DNA of 15,510 nt from an uncultured Trueperaceae bacterium (GTDB lineage: Bacteria; Deinococcota; Deinococci; Deinococcales; Trueperaceae): positions 1-15,510 of the forward strand of contig CALCHY010000260.1 in NCBI GenBank assembly GCA_937907415.1, written 5' to 3'. The notes under the pieces are model-generated. The model saw only the letters and a program-made list of their open reading frames with translations, had not been told where the DNA came from and did no database searches. A program made the translations under genes and the position numbers. Numbering within the stretch: the first letter of the stretch is position 1; the number at the start of each line of letters is the position of its first letter. This document shows positions 1 through 7,406 of the stretch, one piece after another.

Positions 1-9
1 CCGCTTAAG

Positions 10-55
<46 letters not shown>

Positions 56-74
56 CTGCAAGCAACACGTGACG

Positions 75-121
75 GCCGAAACCGCCGGGGGCCAGAACGT
101 GCTCCTGGACGCGGTTTCGGC
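75..121. repeat. 11-bp inverted repeat inside the left end
   Basis: GCCGAAACCGC (75-85) and GCGGTTTCGGC (111-121) are perfect inverted copies separated by 25 bases, which themselves contain a short CCAG/CTGG pair. It lies between the attL core and the left arm repeats. It could be a structured site for excisionase or host factors, or a hairpin insulating the end from chromosomal transcription. No T-tract follows on either strand, so a plain terminator is not supported. Confidence 0.55.
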
Positions 122-160
122 GCCATGTCATGTTGCTATGAACCGCCGCGGCGCATCCGA

Positions 161-172
161 TATCGGCCGATA
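161..172. repeat. 12-bp palindrome abutting the left arm repeats
   Basis: TATCGGCCGATA is a perfect palindrome whose last three bases are the first bases of the first 11-bp arm repeat. The overlap suggests a dimeric protein that could compete or cooperate with integrase, such as an excisionase or regulator. That role is inference. Confidence 0.4.
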
Positions 173-191
173 AGCTGTATATAAGCTGTAC
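170..191 (+). repeat. Left integrase arm-site pair (2 x 11-bp direct repeat)
   Basis: ATAAGCTGTAT (170-180) and ATAAGCTGTAC (181-191) abut without a spacer. The same doublet occurs in the same orientation at 15366-15387. Short tandem repeats on both sides of an attachment core are what the N-terminal arm-binding domain of tyrosine integrases recognises. The 11-bp period is close to one helical turn, so both sites face the same side of the DNA. The doublet starts about 115 bp inside the attL core. Confidence 0.7.
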
Positions 192-213
192 GGTCGACTT
201 CGGAGGACCCCAC

Positions 214-630
214 CTACCTCTTCTTCCTTCGGCCCCTACTGTCGGCTTTTTCTGGCTCCCCCGTAGAGACCTTGACCGTGTACTGCGTCTTGTTGATGAG
301 CCACACCCCAAGGGCGACGAGAGCAAGACCAACTGGTACCGATGTTCTCACGGTGATGCCAAGGAAGCTTATGAAGGGGATGCCGACTCTCGCCATGAGG
401 TCCAGATCCGGGAACATAGACCCCACCATCATCAACACACCGACAATGATCAGCCCTATCCCGGTCCATCCTCCACGCGCCGCGTTCGCCCGCTCACCCT
501 TGACCACGTCTTCCCAAAGGGGTCCTTGAGCATCGGGAGGCAAGGCGGCGGAGCAGCCAGTTACTACAACTGCAAGCGCCAGGACACCGCCAAGTAGGAG
601 CGCCTTGTGATACTGCTTCATTGACGACAT
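214..630 (-). CDS. Small lipoprotein with two transmembrane segments, unknown function
   Basis: The 138-residue product has a lipoprotein signal peptide: a charged start, a hydrophobic run at residues 10-23 and a V-T-G-C lipobox with the lipidated cysteine at 26. After a short polar stretch come two hydrophobic helices, about 55-73 and 98-113, and a basic tail ending RGRRKKR. It should therefore be an inner-membrane-anchored protein. A purine-rich AAAGGTGGGG lies upstream of the ATG; a second in-frame ATG at codon 4 is an alternative start. It is the outermost gene on the left, transcribed toward attL, with GC near 53% in the one sample counted. I recognise no family. Surface or superinfection exclusion would fit a mobile element's membrane lipoprotein, but that is inference. 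Confidence 0.72.
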   Translation of the reverse strand: MSSMKQYHKALLLGGVLALAVVVTGCSAALPPDAQGPLWEDVVKGERANAARGGWTGIGLIIVGVLMMVGSMFPDLDLMARVGIPFISFLGITVRTSVPVGLALVALGVWLINKTQYTVKVSTGEPEKADSRGRRKKR

Positions 631-842
631 CTATGTGACCCCACCTTTGGAACTCTACGTGCTCGACTGTGTCGGCTTTCCTATGGTCCGCCAAACTAGG
701 TTGTAAGCAGGCACTGCCATCATATCGGATGCCCTTCCGGGGCGTAGCCTGGGAAGTCCTTGGGCCGTAGTACAGGCTTAGGCCCCAGTGCTTCTGTCGA
801 AGGCGGTCCGGCAAGCGCCGGCCTCTGTAAGGTCTCTTGCTG

Positions 843-860
843 CTGACAAAACTGACGAAA
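843..860 (+). repeat. Solo copy of the CTGACRRAA tandem 9-mer
   Basis: CTGACAAAACTGACGAAA is two 9-bp units in tandem. It differs at two of 18 positions from 12732-12749 and also resembles the inverted copy at 12771-12788. Unlike those copies it has no facing inverted partner here. Possible roles are an iteron-like binding site or a remnant of a former hairpin. Confidence 0.5.
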
Positions 861-928
861 GTAGGCTGGTCCGTAAAGAAAAATGCTTCCGCTATCCTCC
901 CGCTCCGCCGTGCAATGACCCCAGAGAT

Positions 929-962
929 CTAGGGCGCCTAACGCGAGTAGTACACGCCCTAG
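929..962. repeat. 8-bp inverted repeat upstream of the RM operon
   Basis: CTAGGGCG (929-936) and CGCCCTAG (955-962) are perfect inverted copies separated by 18 bases, about 210 bp before the mod start. This is compatible with an operator, but no regulator gene lies next to it and the spacing is long. Confidence 0.35.
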
Positions 963-1170
963 GCGGGCAGCATGGGGTTTGAGACAACGAGCCCACGTGG
1001 GACACGGATAGCTGTGACGCTAAGTAGTGGTTTTCTACGCGCGACGCCAGCGTCAACTAGCCAGGAGTACATCCAGCCGATCGCGCCCATCGTGGCAGGG
1101 GGGCGAGGCGGGTTACCCTACATGACGCGCAAAGCAGTGTCATGGCCCGGCGGGCAGAAGGGGTGCGTTT

Positions 1171-3045
1171 GTGCCGGAGCTAGTCTTCAAAGGTAAAGAG
1201 TTCGTCTACAACCATCACCTAAGCGTGCCGTTCCGGCCGCTCGTGGTGCACGCCGATAAGGGCATAGGCGACGCCAACCTCGATGACAACCTCATCATCA
1301 ACGGCGACAACTTGCACGCTCTAAAAGCACTCCTTCCCATGTATGCCGGAAAGGTGGACTGCGTGTTCATCGACCCGCCATACAACACAGGTAAAGAGGG
1401 CTGGAGCTACAACGACAACGTCAACAGCCCCATGCTCCGCGAGTGGCTAAACAGCAACCCCATCACGATCGAGGACGGACTGCGCCACGACAAGTGGGCA
1501 GCAATGATGTATCCGCGCTTGAAACTCCTTCACGAACTCATCGCCGATACCGGCATCCTGTTCGTCACGATCGATGAGCACGAGGGGCATCGACTCGAAC
1601 TTATCCTCGACGATATCTTCGGTTCTGAGAACAATCTCGGGCGCATCATTGCTCGCCTAAACCCGAAGGGTCGACACTTAGATCAGTTCTTCGCCAAGAC
1701 CCACGAGTACGTACTCATATTCGCCAAGGACGTGAGCGCAACCGAGCTAACTGGCGTTCCCAAGACCGAGAAAATGCTCGCTGAATACAACGAAGAGGAC
1801 GACAAGGGTCGTTTCCGTCTACTAGAGCTGCGAAACCGCAACTCCGCCTTCAACCCAAAGACACGACCAAACCTCTACTTCCCTCTGTACATAAATCCGC
1901 ACACCGGCGAGGTGTCTCCAAACCGCGACGAAGAGCACAGCGAGGAAGCCTTGCCGCTCGACTCAGCTGGAAATCCGACCTGCTGGACGTGGAGTATTCC
2001 AAAAATACGAAGCGAGAACCACTTAGTTGTCGGACGTCAGTCATCACAAGGTGGATGGCGGGTCTTTCGCAAGGACTATCTTGCAGACGAAGAAGGCAAG
2101 GAAGCAAGGACGAAACCCAAGACCATTTGGTTGGACGCTGACCTCAACATGGACTTGGCCCGAAAAACTGTTACAGAAATCATGGGCGGGAACGTCTTTG
2201 ACTTCCCAAAACCTGTTGCCTTGGTGGAGAAGCTTCTGCAGCTACTTCCGAACCCAGAAGCGCTAGTTCTTGACTCATTTGCCGGATCAGGAACTACGGC
2301 CCATGCAGTCCTAGCTGCTAATGCCAAGGATGGTGGAGATCGGAAGTTCATCCTGGTCGAGATGGAGGACTACGCCGATGATCTAACTGCTGAGCGAGTT
2401 CGCCGCGTCATCAACGGTTACTCCTTTGCGGGGACACAGCGTGACGAACTGCTGAGGGAGAGGATCACCTGGACGAAACTCCAGCAAGCTAACAGGCTCT
2501 TAGAGCAGGTAGAAGGGCTTGAGAACGCCTATGGCCCCAGCTATGACACGATCCGGAAGTCGGTGACTAACGGAGAGTTGGTTGTTACCGGGGAAAAGAA
2601 GGTCGAGGAGAGAGCAGAAGGTCTTGGCGGTACGTTTACCTACTGCACGCTTGGTGATCCTATCGACATGGACAGCCTACTGACCGGCGAGAACTTGCCA
2701 TCCTTCGAGGCGCTCGCAAGCGTCCTCTTCCACACCGCCACGAACACACCACTGCCCACAGAGACGATGGAGACGGATGCGCTGGGTCAGCCGGGTCACG
2801 GCTACCTAGGCGAAGCCGCAGGGGTCCACGTATGGCTCATCTATCAGCCGGACCTAGAGTACCTGAAGTCGAGCGACGCCGCCCTCACCCTCACGAAGGC
2901 TAGGAGCATCGCCGAGACACGCGAGGGTCGCCATGTGGTGTTCGCACCCGCGCGCTTCGTATCCCAGAAGATGCTCAACGACTCGGATCTCCCCGTCGAG
3001 TTCGCACCGCTCCCGTTCGCGCTCTACCGCGTCGAAAGGGAATAG
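1171..3045 (+). CDS. mod: Type III restriction-modification methyltransferase subunit (Mod), adenine-N6
   Basis: The 624-residue product is an S-adenosylmethionine-dependent DNA adenine methyltransferase. Catalytic motif IV, DPPYNTG, is at residues 68-74 and follows the typical Mod sequence with GDN and LLPMYAGKV. The AdoMet-binding motif I, DSFAGSGTT, is at about 368-376. This order (IV before I, recognition region between) is the beta class used by type III Mod proteins. Mod recognises the target and is needed for both methylation and cleavage. The GTG start is supported by AGAAGGGG about 8 bases upstream. Its stop lies 2 bp before the res start, so the genes are translationally coupled. 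The middle of the gene, around the recognition region, is AT-richer (29/60 GC at 1981-2040 and at 2221-2280) than the end (40/60 at 2881-2940). The target sequence cannot be read from the protein. Confidence 0.93.
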   Translation: MPELVFKGKEFVYNHHLSVPFRPLVVHADKGIGDANLDDNLIINGDNLHALKALLPMYAGKVDCVFIDPPYNTGKEGWSYNDNVNSPMLREWLNSNPITIEDGLRHDKWAAMMYPRLKLLHELIADTGILFVTIDEHEGHRLELILDDIFGSENNLGRIIARLNPKGRHLDQFFAKTHEYVLIFAKDVSATELTGVPKTEKMLAEYNEEDDKGRFRLLELRNRNSAFNPKTRPNLYFPLYINPHTGEVSPNRDEEHSEEALPLDSAGNPTCWTWSIPKIRSENHLVVGRQSSQGGWRVFRKDYLADEEGKEARTKPKTIWLDADLNMDLARKTVTEIMGGNVFDFPKPVALVEKLLQLLPNPEALVLDSFAGSGTTAHAVLAANAKDGGDRKFILVEMEDYADDLTAERVRRVINGYSFAGTQRDELLRERITWTKLQQANRLLEQVEGLENAYGPSYDTIRKSVTNGELVVTGEKKVEERAEGLGGTFTYCTLGDPIDMDSLLTGENLPSFEALASVLFHTATNTPLPTETMETDALGQPGHGYLGEAAGVHVWLIYQPDLEYLKSSDAALTLTKARSIAETREGRHVVFAPARFVSQKMLNDSDLPVEFAPLPFALYRVERE

Positions 3046-3047
3046 CA

Positions 3048-5666
3048 GTGCTGCGCGACCTGGACTATCAAGCGCGAGTCCTAACCGTCGTTGATGACTA
3101 CCTGACGCACCTCATCGACGAGAAGAAGCGTGCCGACCGCGTCCACGATCTGGCCAAGCAAGACCCTGACCTGGGCCTGGAAGTACCAGACCACGCCGAG
3201 AAGGCTTGGGAAGCCTTGAAGCAGGCGGGTAAGCTCCCCGCCACACGCGCCAACATCCCCTTCTCGCCCCGTAAGGACGGCATCGGCCGTAGCGTGCCTA
3301 ACGTGGTGCTCAAGGTGCCTACCGGCGGCGGCAAGACCTACCTCGCTACCGCCTCGCTGTCTCGGATCATGGGCCGGTACCTCGGGCAGAACTCTGGCTT
3401 CGTGCTCTGGATCGTTCCGAACGAAGCCATCTACACGCAGACCCTCAAGCAGCTCAAGGACCGGGAGCACCCGTACCGGCAGATGCTGGACCGCTCGGCA
3501 GCGGGCCGCGTGAAGATCATGGAGAAGAACGATCCCCTCAACGCCCGGGACGTCGAGACGCACCTCTGTGTCATGGTCCTCATGCTGCAAGCCGCCAACC
3601 GCGAGACCAAGGACTCCCTCAAGATGTTCCAGGACCGCGGCGACGTCCACGGCTTCTTCCCACCCGAAGGCGACCAGGCCGCGCACCAAGCTGCGCTTGA
3701 CGCCACCCCGAACCTAGACGCCTACAGCGCCGCCGCAGGCTCCGGGAGCATGTGGCCGATGGTCAAGGACTCCCTCGGCAACGCGCTGCGGCTAATCCGG
3801 CCGGTCGTCGTCATGGACGAAGGGCATAGGGCCATCAGCGATCTAGCGTTCAGGACGCTCTACGGCTTCAACCCTGCCTTCGTCCTCGAACTGACCGCAA
3901 CCCCCGTGGACGTCGCAGCCCGAGGCGGGAGAAACCCGCGCGAGGCGCGCTACGCCAACGTCCTCGTGGACGTCCTAGGAGTCGAGCTGCTGCGCGAGGG
4001 CATGATCAAGATGCCCCTCAACCTCGCCACCCTCCAAGAGGCCGACTGGCGCAACACCCTCAACGCCGCCCTCGATAAGCTCGATGAACTACAGGCAGCC
4101 GCCAGCGAGCACCGGGCCAACGGCGGAAACTACATCCGCCCCATCATGCTCGTACAGGTCGAGCGTACCGGCGAAGACCAACGCGACGGCAACCACATCC
4201 ACGCCCTAGACGTCAAAGAGTGGCTCGCGCAAGCCGGGCTCGACCCCGACGCCGAGATCGCCATCAAGACCGCCGACGTCAACGACCTAAACAACCCCGA
4301 GAACCAAGACCTGCTAGCGCCCACCAACCGCGTGCGCGTCATCATCACCAAGCAAGCGCTGCAAGAGGGCTGGGACAACCCCTTCGCCTACGTTCTCTGC
4401 TCCCTAGCGGCCAGCTCCAGCCTCAACAGCATGACCCAGCTCGTCGGCCGCATCCTCCGGCAACCCCACGCCGAGAAGACCGGCGTCGAAGCGTTAGACG
4501 AGTGCTACGTATACGCCCACCATGCCTCAACCGCCGACGTCGTTCAAGCCGTCAAAACCGGTTTGGAAGAAGGCGGCCTCGGCGACTTGGTAAGAGAAGT
4601 CCGCCAGGAAGACGAAACCGGCGGCACGACAAATGGGCCCCGCAACATCCCCCGCCGTGCTGAGTTCCGAACCACCGAGATCTACCTACCGAAAGTCCTC
4701 AAGATCGAGCGGGGACAAGCCCGGCTGCTCGACTACGACACGGACATCCTCTACCAGCTCGACTGGACCGACCTCGACATTAGACCTCTCGTGGCTCGCA
4801 TACCAACGAACTTCCAGGCGGCCGAGAGCCAGCTGCAGCGCATCACCCTCACCGAGGGACAAGAACGCATCGTCGCCGAAAGGGTCGAAGCCAACAAAAC
4901 CGTTCACGCCCTCGACCCCGCCTACCTGGTCAGGCTTACCTCCGACATCGTGCAGAACGCCTGGATAGCCCGCGACATCGTCGGCAGGCTCCTAGACGGT
5001 CTCAGGGCGTGCGGCTTCACCGACGAACGCCTCGGACAACTCTCCAGCCTGATCTTGAGCGAACTCCGCAAGTACCTCGCCGAGAAACGCGACGAGAAGG
5101 CTGAGCAACTCTTCCGCCACGAGGTCTCCTGCGGCAACGTGCAGTTCCGCCTCCGCGCCGACGGCGCCAACTGGCGCATGCCCCAAGCGTCCATCACCAC
5201 CGAGCCCGAGAACGCTCCGCAAGTCACCGGCCTCGACGGCGGCCCCCTACAGAAGAGCCTCTTCGCGCCCCAGTACGCCGCTGAATTCAACCCCGATGAG
5301 CGCGACGTAGCCGTCTACCTCGATGCCGAAGAGACCCTTCGCTGGTGGCACCGCAACGTCGCCCGCAACCAGTACTACGTGCAGGGCTGGCGACGCGGCA
5401 AGATCTACCCCGACTTCATCTTCGCCGCACGACCCGACGGCACCGCGAACCGCATCACCGTCCTAGAAACCAAAGGCGACCACCTCGGCGGCAACGAGGA
5501 CACCACATACAAGGCGGCCGTGCTCGACCTACTCACCGGCGCTTTCCAGTGGGACAAGACCGTCCCGGCCGGACAGATGGAACTACTCACCGAAGACGGA
5601 ACCACCGTCCAGTGCGAACTGGTACTCATGGATGCTTGGCGAACAAGATTGCCTGCACTTTTGTAG
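3048..5666 (+). CDS. res: Type III restriction enzyme subunit (Res), helicase-endonuclease
   Basis: The 872-residue product is a superfamily 2 helicase/translocase with a nuclease tail. Walker A, PTGGGKT, is at residues 91-97; the DEGH box at 257-260; motif III, TATP, at 283-286; and a motif VI-like QLVGRILRQP at about 464-473. The C-terminus carries a PD-(D/E)xK nuclease signature: YPD with D789, then E807-T-K809. Res acts with Mod, using ATP hydrolysis to communicate between two inversely oriented sites and cutting nearby unmodified DNA. All key residues are present, so the enzyme looks intact; at 872 residues it is somewhat shorter than classical Res proteins of about 970. The GTG start 2 bp after the mod stop is preceded by GAAAGGGA within the mod end. 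An unusual helicase-nuclease defence system using the same domains is a less likely alternative. Confidence 0.92.
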   Translation: MLRDLDYQARVLTVVDDYLTHLIDEKKRADRVHDLAKQDPDLGLEVPDHAEKAWEALKQAGKLPATRANIPFSPRKDGIGRSVPNVVLKVPTGGGKTYLATASLSRIMGRYLGQNSGFVLWIVPNEAIYTQTLKQLKDREHPYRQMLDRSAAGRVKIMEKNDPLNARDVETHLCVMVLMLQAANRETKDSLKMFQDRGDVHGFFPPEGDQAAHQAALDATPNLDAYSAAAGSGSMWPMVKDSLGNALRLIRPVVVMDEGHRAISDLAFRTLYGFNPAFVLELTATPVDVAARGGRNPREARYANVLVDVLGVELLREGMIKMPLNLATLQEADWRNTLNAALDKLDELQAAASEHRANGGNYIRPIMLVQVERTGEDQRDGNHIHALDVKEWLAQAGLDPDAEIAIKTADVNDLNNPENQDLLAPTNRVRVIITKQALQEGWDNPFAYVLCSLAASSSLNSMTQLVGRILRQPHAEKTGVEALDECYVYAHHASTADVVQAVKTGLEEGGLGDLVREVRQEDETGGTTNGPRNIPRRAEFRTTEIYLPKVLKIERGQARLLDYDTDILYQLDWTDLDIRPLVARIPTNFQAAESQLQRITLTEGQERIVAERVEANKTVHALDPAYLVRLTSDIVQNAWIARDIVGRLLDGLRACGFTDERLGQLSSLILSELRKYLAEKRDEKAEQLFRHEVSCGNVQFRLRADGANWRMPQASITTEPENAPQVTGLDGGPLQKSLFAPQYAAEFNPDERDVAVYLDAEETLRWWHRNVARNQYYVQGWRRGKIYPDFIFAARPDGTANRITVLETKGDHLGGNEDTTYKAAVLDLLTGAFQWDKTVPAGQMELLTEDGTTVQCELVLMDAWRTRLPALL

Positions 5667-5994
5667 GTTGATGAGCCTGGTTCAGCGCCTCTGTCCTGAC
5701 CCTCATGTGCACCTGAGTTGCTGGTGAACCGCGGGAAGGTAGGCGCCCGCGCCCGCACCGTTGACCGACCTGCGTAATGAGTGCGAACGAAGAGTGGCTG
5801 CAACTTCCCTAGCGTCCGCCAGAGAGTTGCGTTGCCAGGCTCCCGGGAGTCGCCCTGCGAGAACAGGCTTCTCCAAGATACTGGGGACCTACTCTGTACG
5901 TGCAACTGACGTGCCCACCGGGGCGGGCTCTAGCTGCGTTAGTCACCGCTCGCCTCTACCTATAGGCACTCAGCTCTGGAGCCCGGGACACTCC
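5667..5994. other. 328-bp spacer between convergent res and SEFIR genes
   Basis: Both flanking genes end here. Only short ORFs without ribosome binding sites occur, and no strong hairpin followed by a T-tract is visible on either strand. I see no RNA gene. It may be a scar where cargo modules were joined. Confidence 0.5.
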
Positions 5995-6918
5995 CTATTC
6001 GAAGTTGATCTCACTCGCCATCTTTTGGACCTGCGCTTCGTGTTCCTCCCGCTTCCTTTGAGCCTGCTCTTCCTCTAGTCTCCGGCGCTCCTCAAGACGC
6101 AGTAAGTTGGCATTCGCTTGCTCCACGGCAAGGACGAGAGTATCCCGATGGTAGTTCCTTACTTCATCCATTGTGGTTCCATCGAGCAGCACCTTGTCGC
6201 CGACCACTCGCGCGATCCCAGGACGATGCATGGAGGTGAAGCGCGGGGGATAGTTCCAAGCCTCTACGAAGAGCCTCGACCACTCGACTGAGGGCGTTCG
6301 TGAGAGGCGGAAGGGCACTCTGTAGAGCCCACTTCCAGGACTTCCATCTAGTGTCGGTTGTGTCACTTCGTCTACTATCACACCGACGATGCGTATGGGC
6401 TCATCTGCTTCAACTCGTGCCTGCGCGTCCGTCCGCTGACTTCCACCGGACGGCCTTCGAGCGACCACCGGAGGAGCTTGTTGGCGCTTACCGAGGATCG
6501 TTGCCAGCAAGTCCGCATAGCCCCTCTCGTAGGCGCCGTCTCGAACATCAACAAAGACTTTCCCTCGGAGCCACGACGGTGCGCTTTCAGCCCACTCGCC
6601 AAGTCGCAGTACAGGAATGAACTTCCTATGCCGCCTTTCGGCCATGACCTCAGACGTCATGATGTCGCCCTCGTACCCGACACCGCCTTGGCGAGAGTCG
6701 GACTTAGCTCTATAGGTAGGGGTGCACACGATGAGGACAAAGTCGTTGGTTCTGACCGCATCTTCCATGAACTGAGGCAGCTGGTCCCCCGGCGCAAGGT
6801 GCCACTGATCCAGAGTGACGTCAACCCCATCACCTCTGAATCGGGTTGCCAGGTCACGAACCCACGACCGCACCTCGTCGGACTCCCAAGCATATGAGAT
6901 AAAGGCCTTGGGTGGCAT
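5995..6918 (-). CDS. TIR/SEFIR-domain protein with conserved-looking C-terminal domain and coiled coil
   Basis: From the ATG at 6918 the product has 307 residues. Residues 3-115 form a SEFIR/TIR-type domain: KAFISYAW at the first strand, LDQWHLAPGDQLPQFM after the second, VLIVCTPTY as a later strand, then GGVGYEGDIMTSEV. Glu83 in GYEGD occupies the place of the NADase glutamate of bacterial TIR domains, an alignment-based inference. A Pro/Ser-rich linker (about 138-155) leads to a second globular region around 163-255 containing MHRPGIARVVGDKVLLDGTT and YHRDTL. A Glu/Arg-rich coiled coil follows at 260-300. Many bacterial TIR/SEFIR proteins are antiphage effectors that deplete NAD or signal to partners; here the second domain would be the sensor or oligomerisation part. 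A TTG 30 bases upstream (6948) could extend the protein by 10 residues; I chose the ATG because the domain begins right after it. Confidence 0.85.
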   Translation of the reverse strand: MPPKAFISYAWESDEVRSWVRDLATRFRGDGVDVTLDQWHLAPGDQLPQFMEDAVRTNDFVLIVCTPTYRAKSDSRQGGVGYEGDIMTSEVMAERRHRKFIPVLRLGEWAESAPSWLRGKVFVDVRDGAYERGYADLLATILGKRQQAPPVVARRPSGGSQRTDAQARVEADEPIRIVGVIVDEVTQPTLDGSPGSGLYRVPFRLSRTPSVEWSRLFVEAWNYPPRFTSMHRPGIARVVGDKVLLDGTTMDEVRNYHRDTLVLAVEQANANLLRLEERRRLEEEQAQRKREEHEAQVQKMASEINFE

Positions 6919-7044
6919 AGGACTATAGTACCCACTCCCGAGGCCCAAAGCTTCCGTGTCTGGAACGGCTCTTGAGGCACGCCGTACAACCAGATATGGC
7001 CCGAGTATGCGAACCCAACTTCTGATGTGCCCAAATGCCGCTTG

Positions 7045-7054
7045 GCTGTACAGC
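7045..7054. repeat. GCTGTACAGC palindrome resembling the arm-site core
   Basis: This perfect 10-bp palindrome contains GCTGTAC, the last seven bases of the 11-bp terminal arm repeats, in both orientations. It lies about 130 bp upstream of the SEFIR start. A regulatory dimer site or a weak extra integrase site are possible; chance is also possible for a site this short. Confidence 0.3.
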
Positions 7055-7232
7055 TAGGCTGAGAAATATCCCCTCCTCCTGTTTTGGGTAGCCCCCCAAC
7101 ACTTAGATATCCGCGGGGTTGTTAGACCCCCCCTCCCCTCATTACCTTCGTGTCGCGATCGAAATAGGAAACCCGAAACCTAACAGCGCCGTCCCTAGCG
7201 CCTCCATCACTCCGTTGCATCCCACCAGAGAA

Positions 7233-7255
7233 CCCGCCTAACGGCGGGCTTTCTC
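7233..7255 (+). terminator. Small terminator-type hairpin
   Basis: CCCGCC, loop TAAC, GGCGGG, then CTTTCTC. The stem is six G/C pairs with a short pyrimidine tail. It precedes the ardC leader and would stop plus-strand transcription arriving from the left. Confidence 0.5.
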
Positions 7256-7292
7256 ATGCCACAGGCATAAACCCCAACGCCCACCACAGACC

Positions 7293-7314
7293 GAAAGGAG
7301 CAGCAGCCATGTAG
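7293..7314 (+). promoter_or_regulatory. Leader 1: ribosome binding site with ATG-TAG start-stop
   Basis: GAAAGGAG (7293-7300) is an excellent ribosome binding site, eight bases before ATG (7309-7311), which is followed directly by TAG. No protein can be made, yet a ribosome should bind. The start of leader 2 at 8319 matches 14 of 16 bases of this segment, and both sit 113-114 bases before the next gene's ATG. A ribosome-stalling or decoy element controlling the following hairpin is a plausible inference; the remnant of a deleted gene is the main alternative. Confidence 0.5.
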
Positions 7315-7356
7315 ACCGTCGCCACTCGCCAACCGCCAACCAACAACCGCAAGACC

Positions 7357-7388
7357 GCCCCGATCTTCTAACGAAGGTCGGGGCTTTT
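7357..7388 (+). terminator. Strong hairpin in the ardC leader
   Basis: A 12-bp stem with one G-T pair (7357-7368 with 7373-7384) around a TAAC loop is followed by TTTTCTCG. It looks like an intrinsic terminator, yet it stands only 22 bases before the ardC ATG, just before the TAGGAG ribosome binding site. It would therefore terminate transcription coming from upstream, or act as an attenuator, unless the ardC promoter lies within the hairpin. Confidence 0.7.
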
Positions 7389-7406
7389 CTCGTTTAGGAG
7401 CACGCC

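Larger units (their letters stand above)
631..1170. other. 540-bp stretch without a convincing gene, upstream of mod
   Basis: Only short ORFs without credible ribosome binding sites or protein-like composition occur here. The region must hold the promoters for the leftward lipoprotein gene and the rightward mod-res operon, but I see no clear -35/-10 pair. It contains one copy of the 9-bp tandem repeat CTGACRRAA (843-860) and an 8-bp inverted repeat (929-962), listed separately. A degraded gene or a non-coding RNA cannot be excluded. Confidence 0.5.
6919..7406. other. 488-bp divergent intergenic region (SEFIR promoter side, ardC leader)
   Basis: The left part must hold the SEFIR gene promoter, but no clear -35/-10 pair stands out. 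A 10-bp palindrome, GCTGTACAGC, lies at 7045-7054, followed by a C-rich tract around 7064-7140. The right part holds a small terminator hairpin (7233-7255), a strong ribosome binding site followed by a start-stop codon pair (7293-7314), and a second terminator hairpin just before ardC. The sharp rise in GC toward ardC marks the cargo/backbone boundary. Confidence 0.6.

Noticed and set aside
170..191. CRISPR-type repeat
   Set aside because: Two abutting 11-bp units without spacers, mirrored at the other end of the element; integrase arm sites explain them better.
494..1196. Three short ORFs (494-814 minus, 788-982 plus, 972-1196 plus) upstream of mod
   Set aside because: No ribosome binding sites or protein-like composition, and they overlap flanking genes. 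I treated the stretch as non-coding.
3081..3689. 202-codon open frame on the minus strand inside res
   Set aside because: It is antisense to the helicase motifs of Res, low in complexity and without a ribosome binding site; a shadow caused by high GC.
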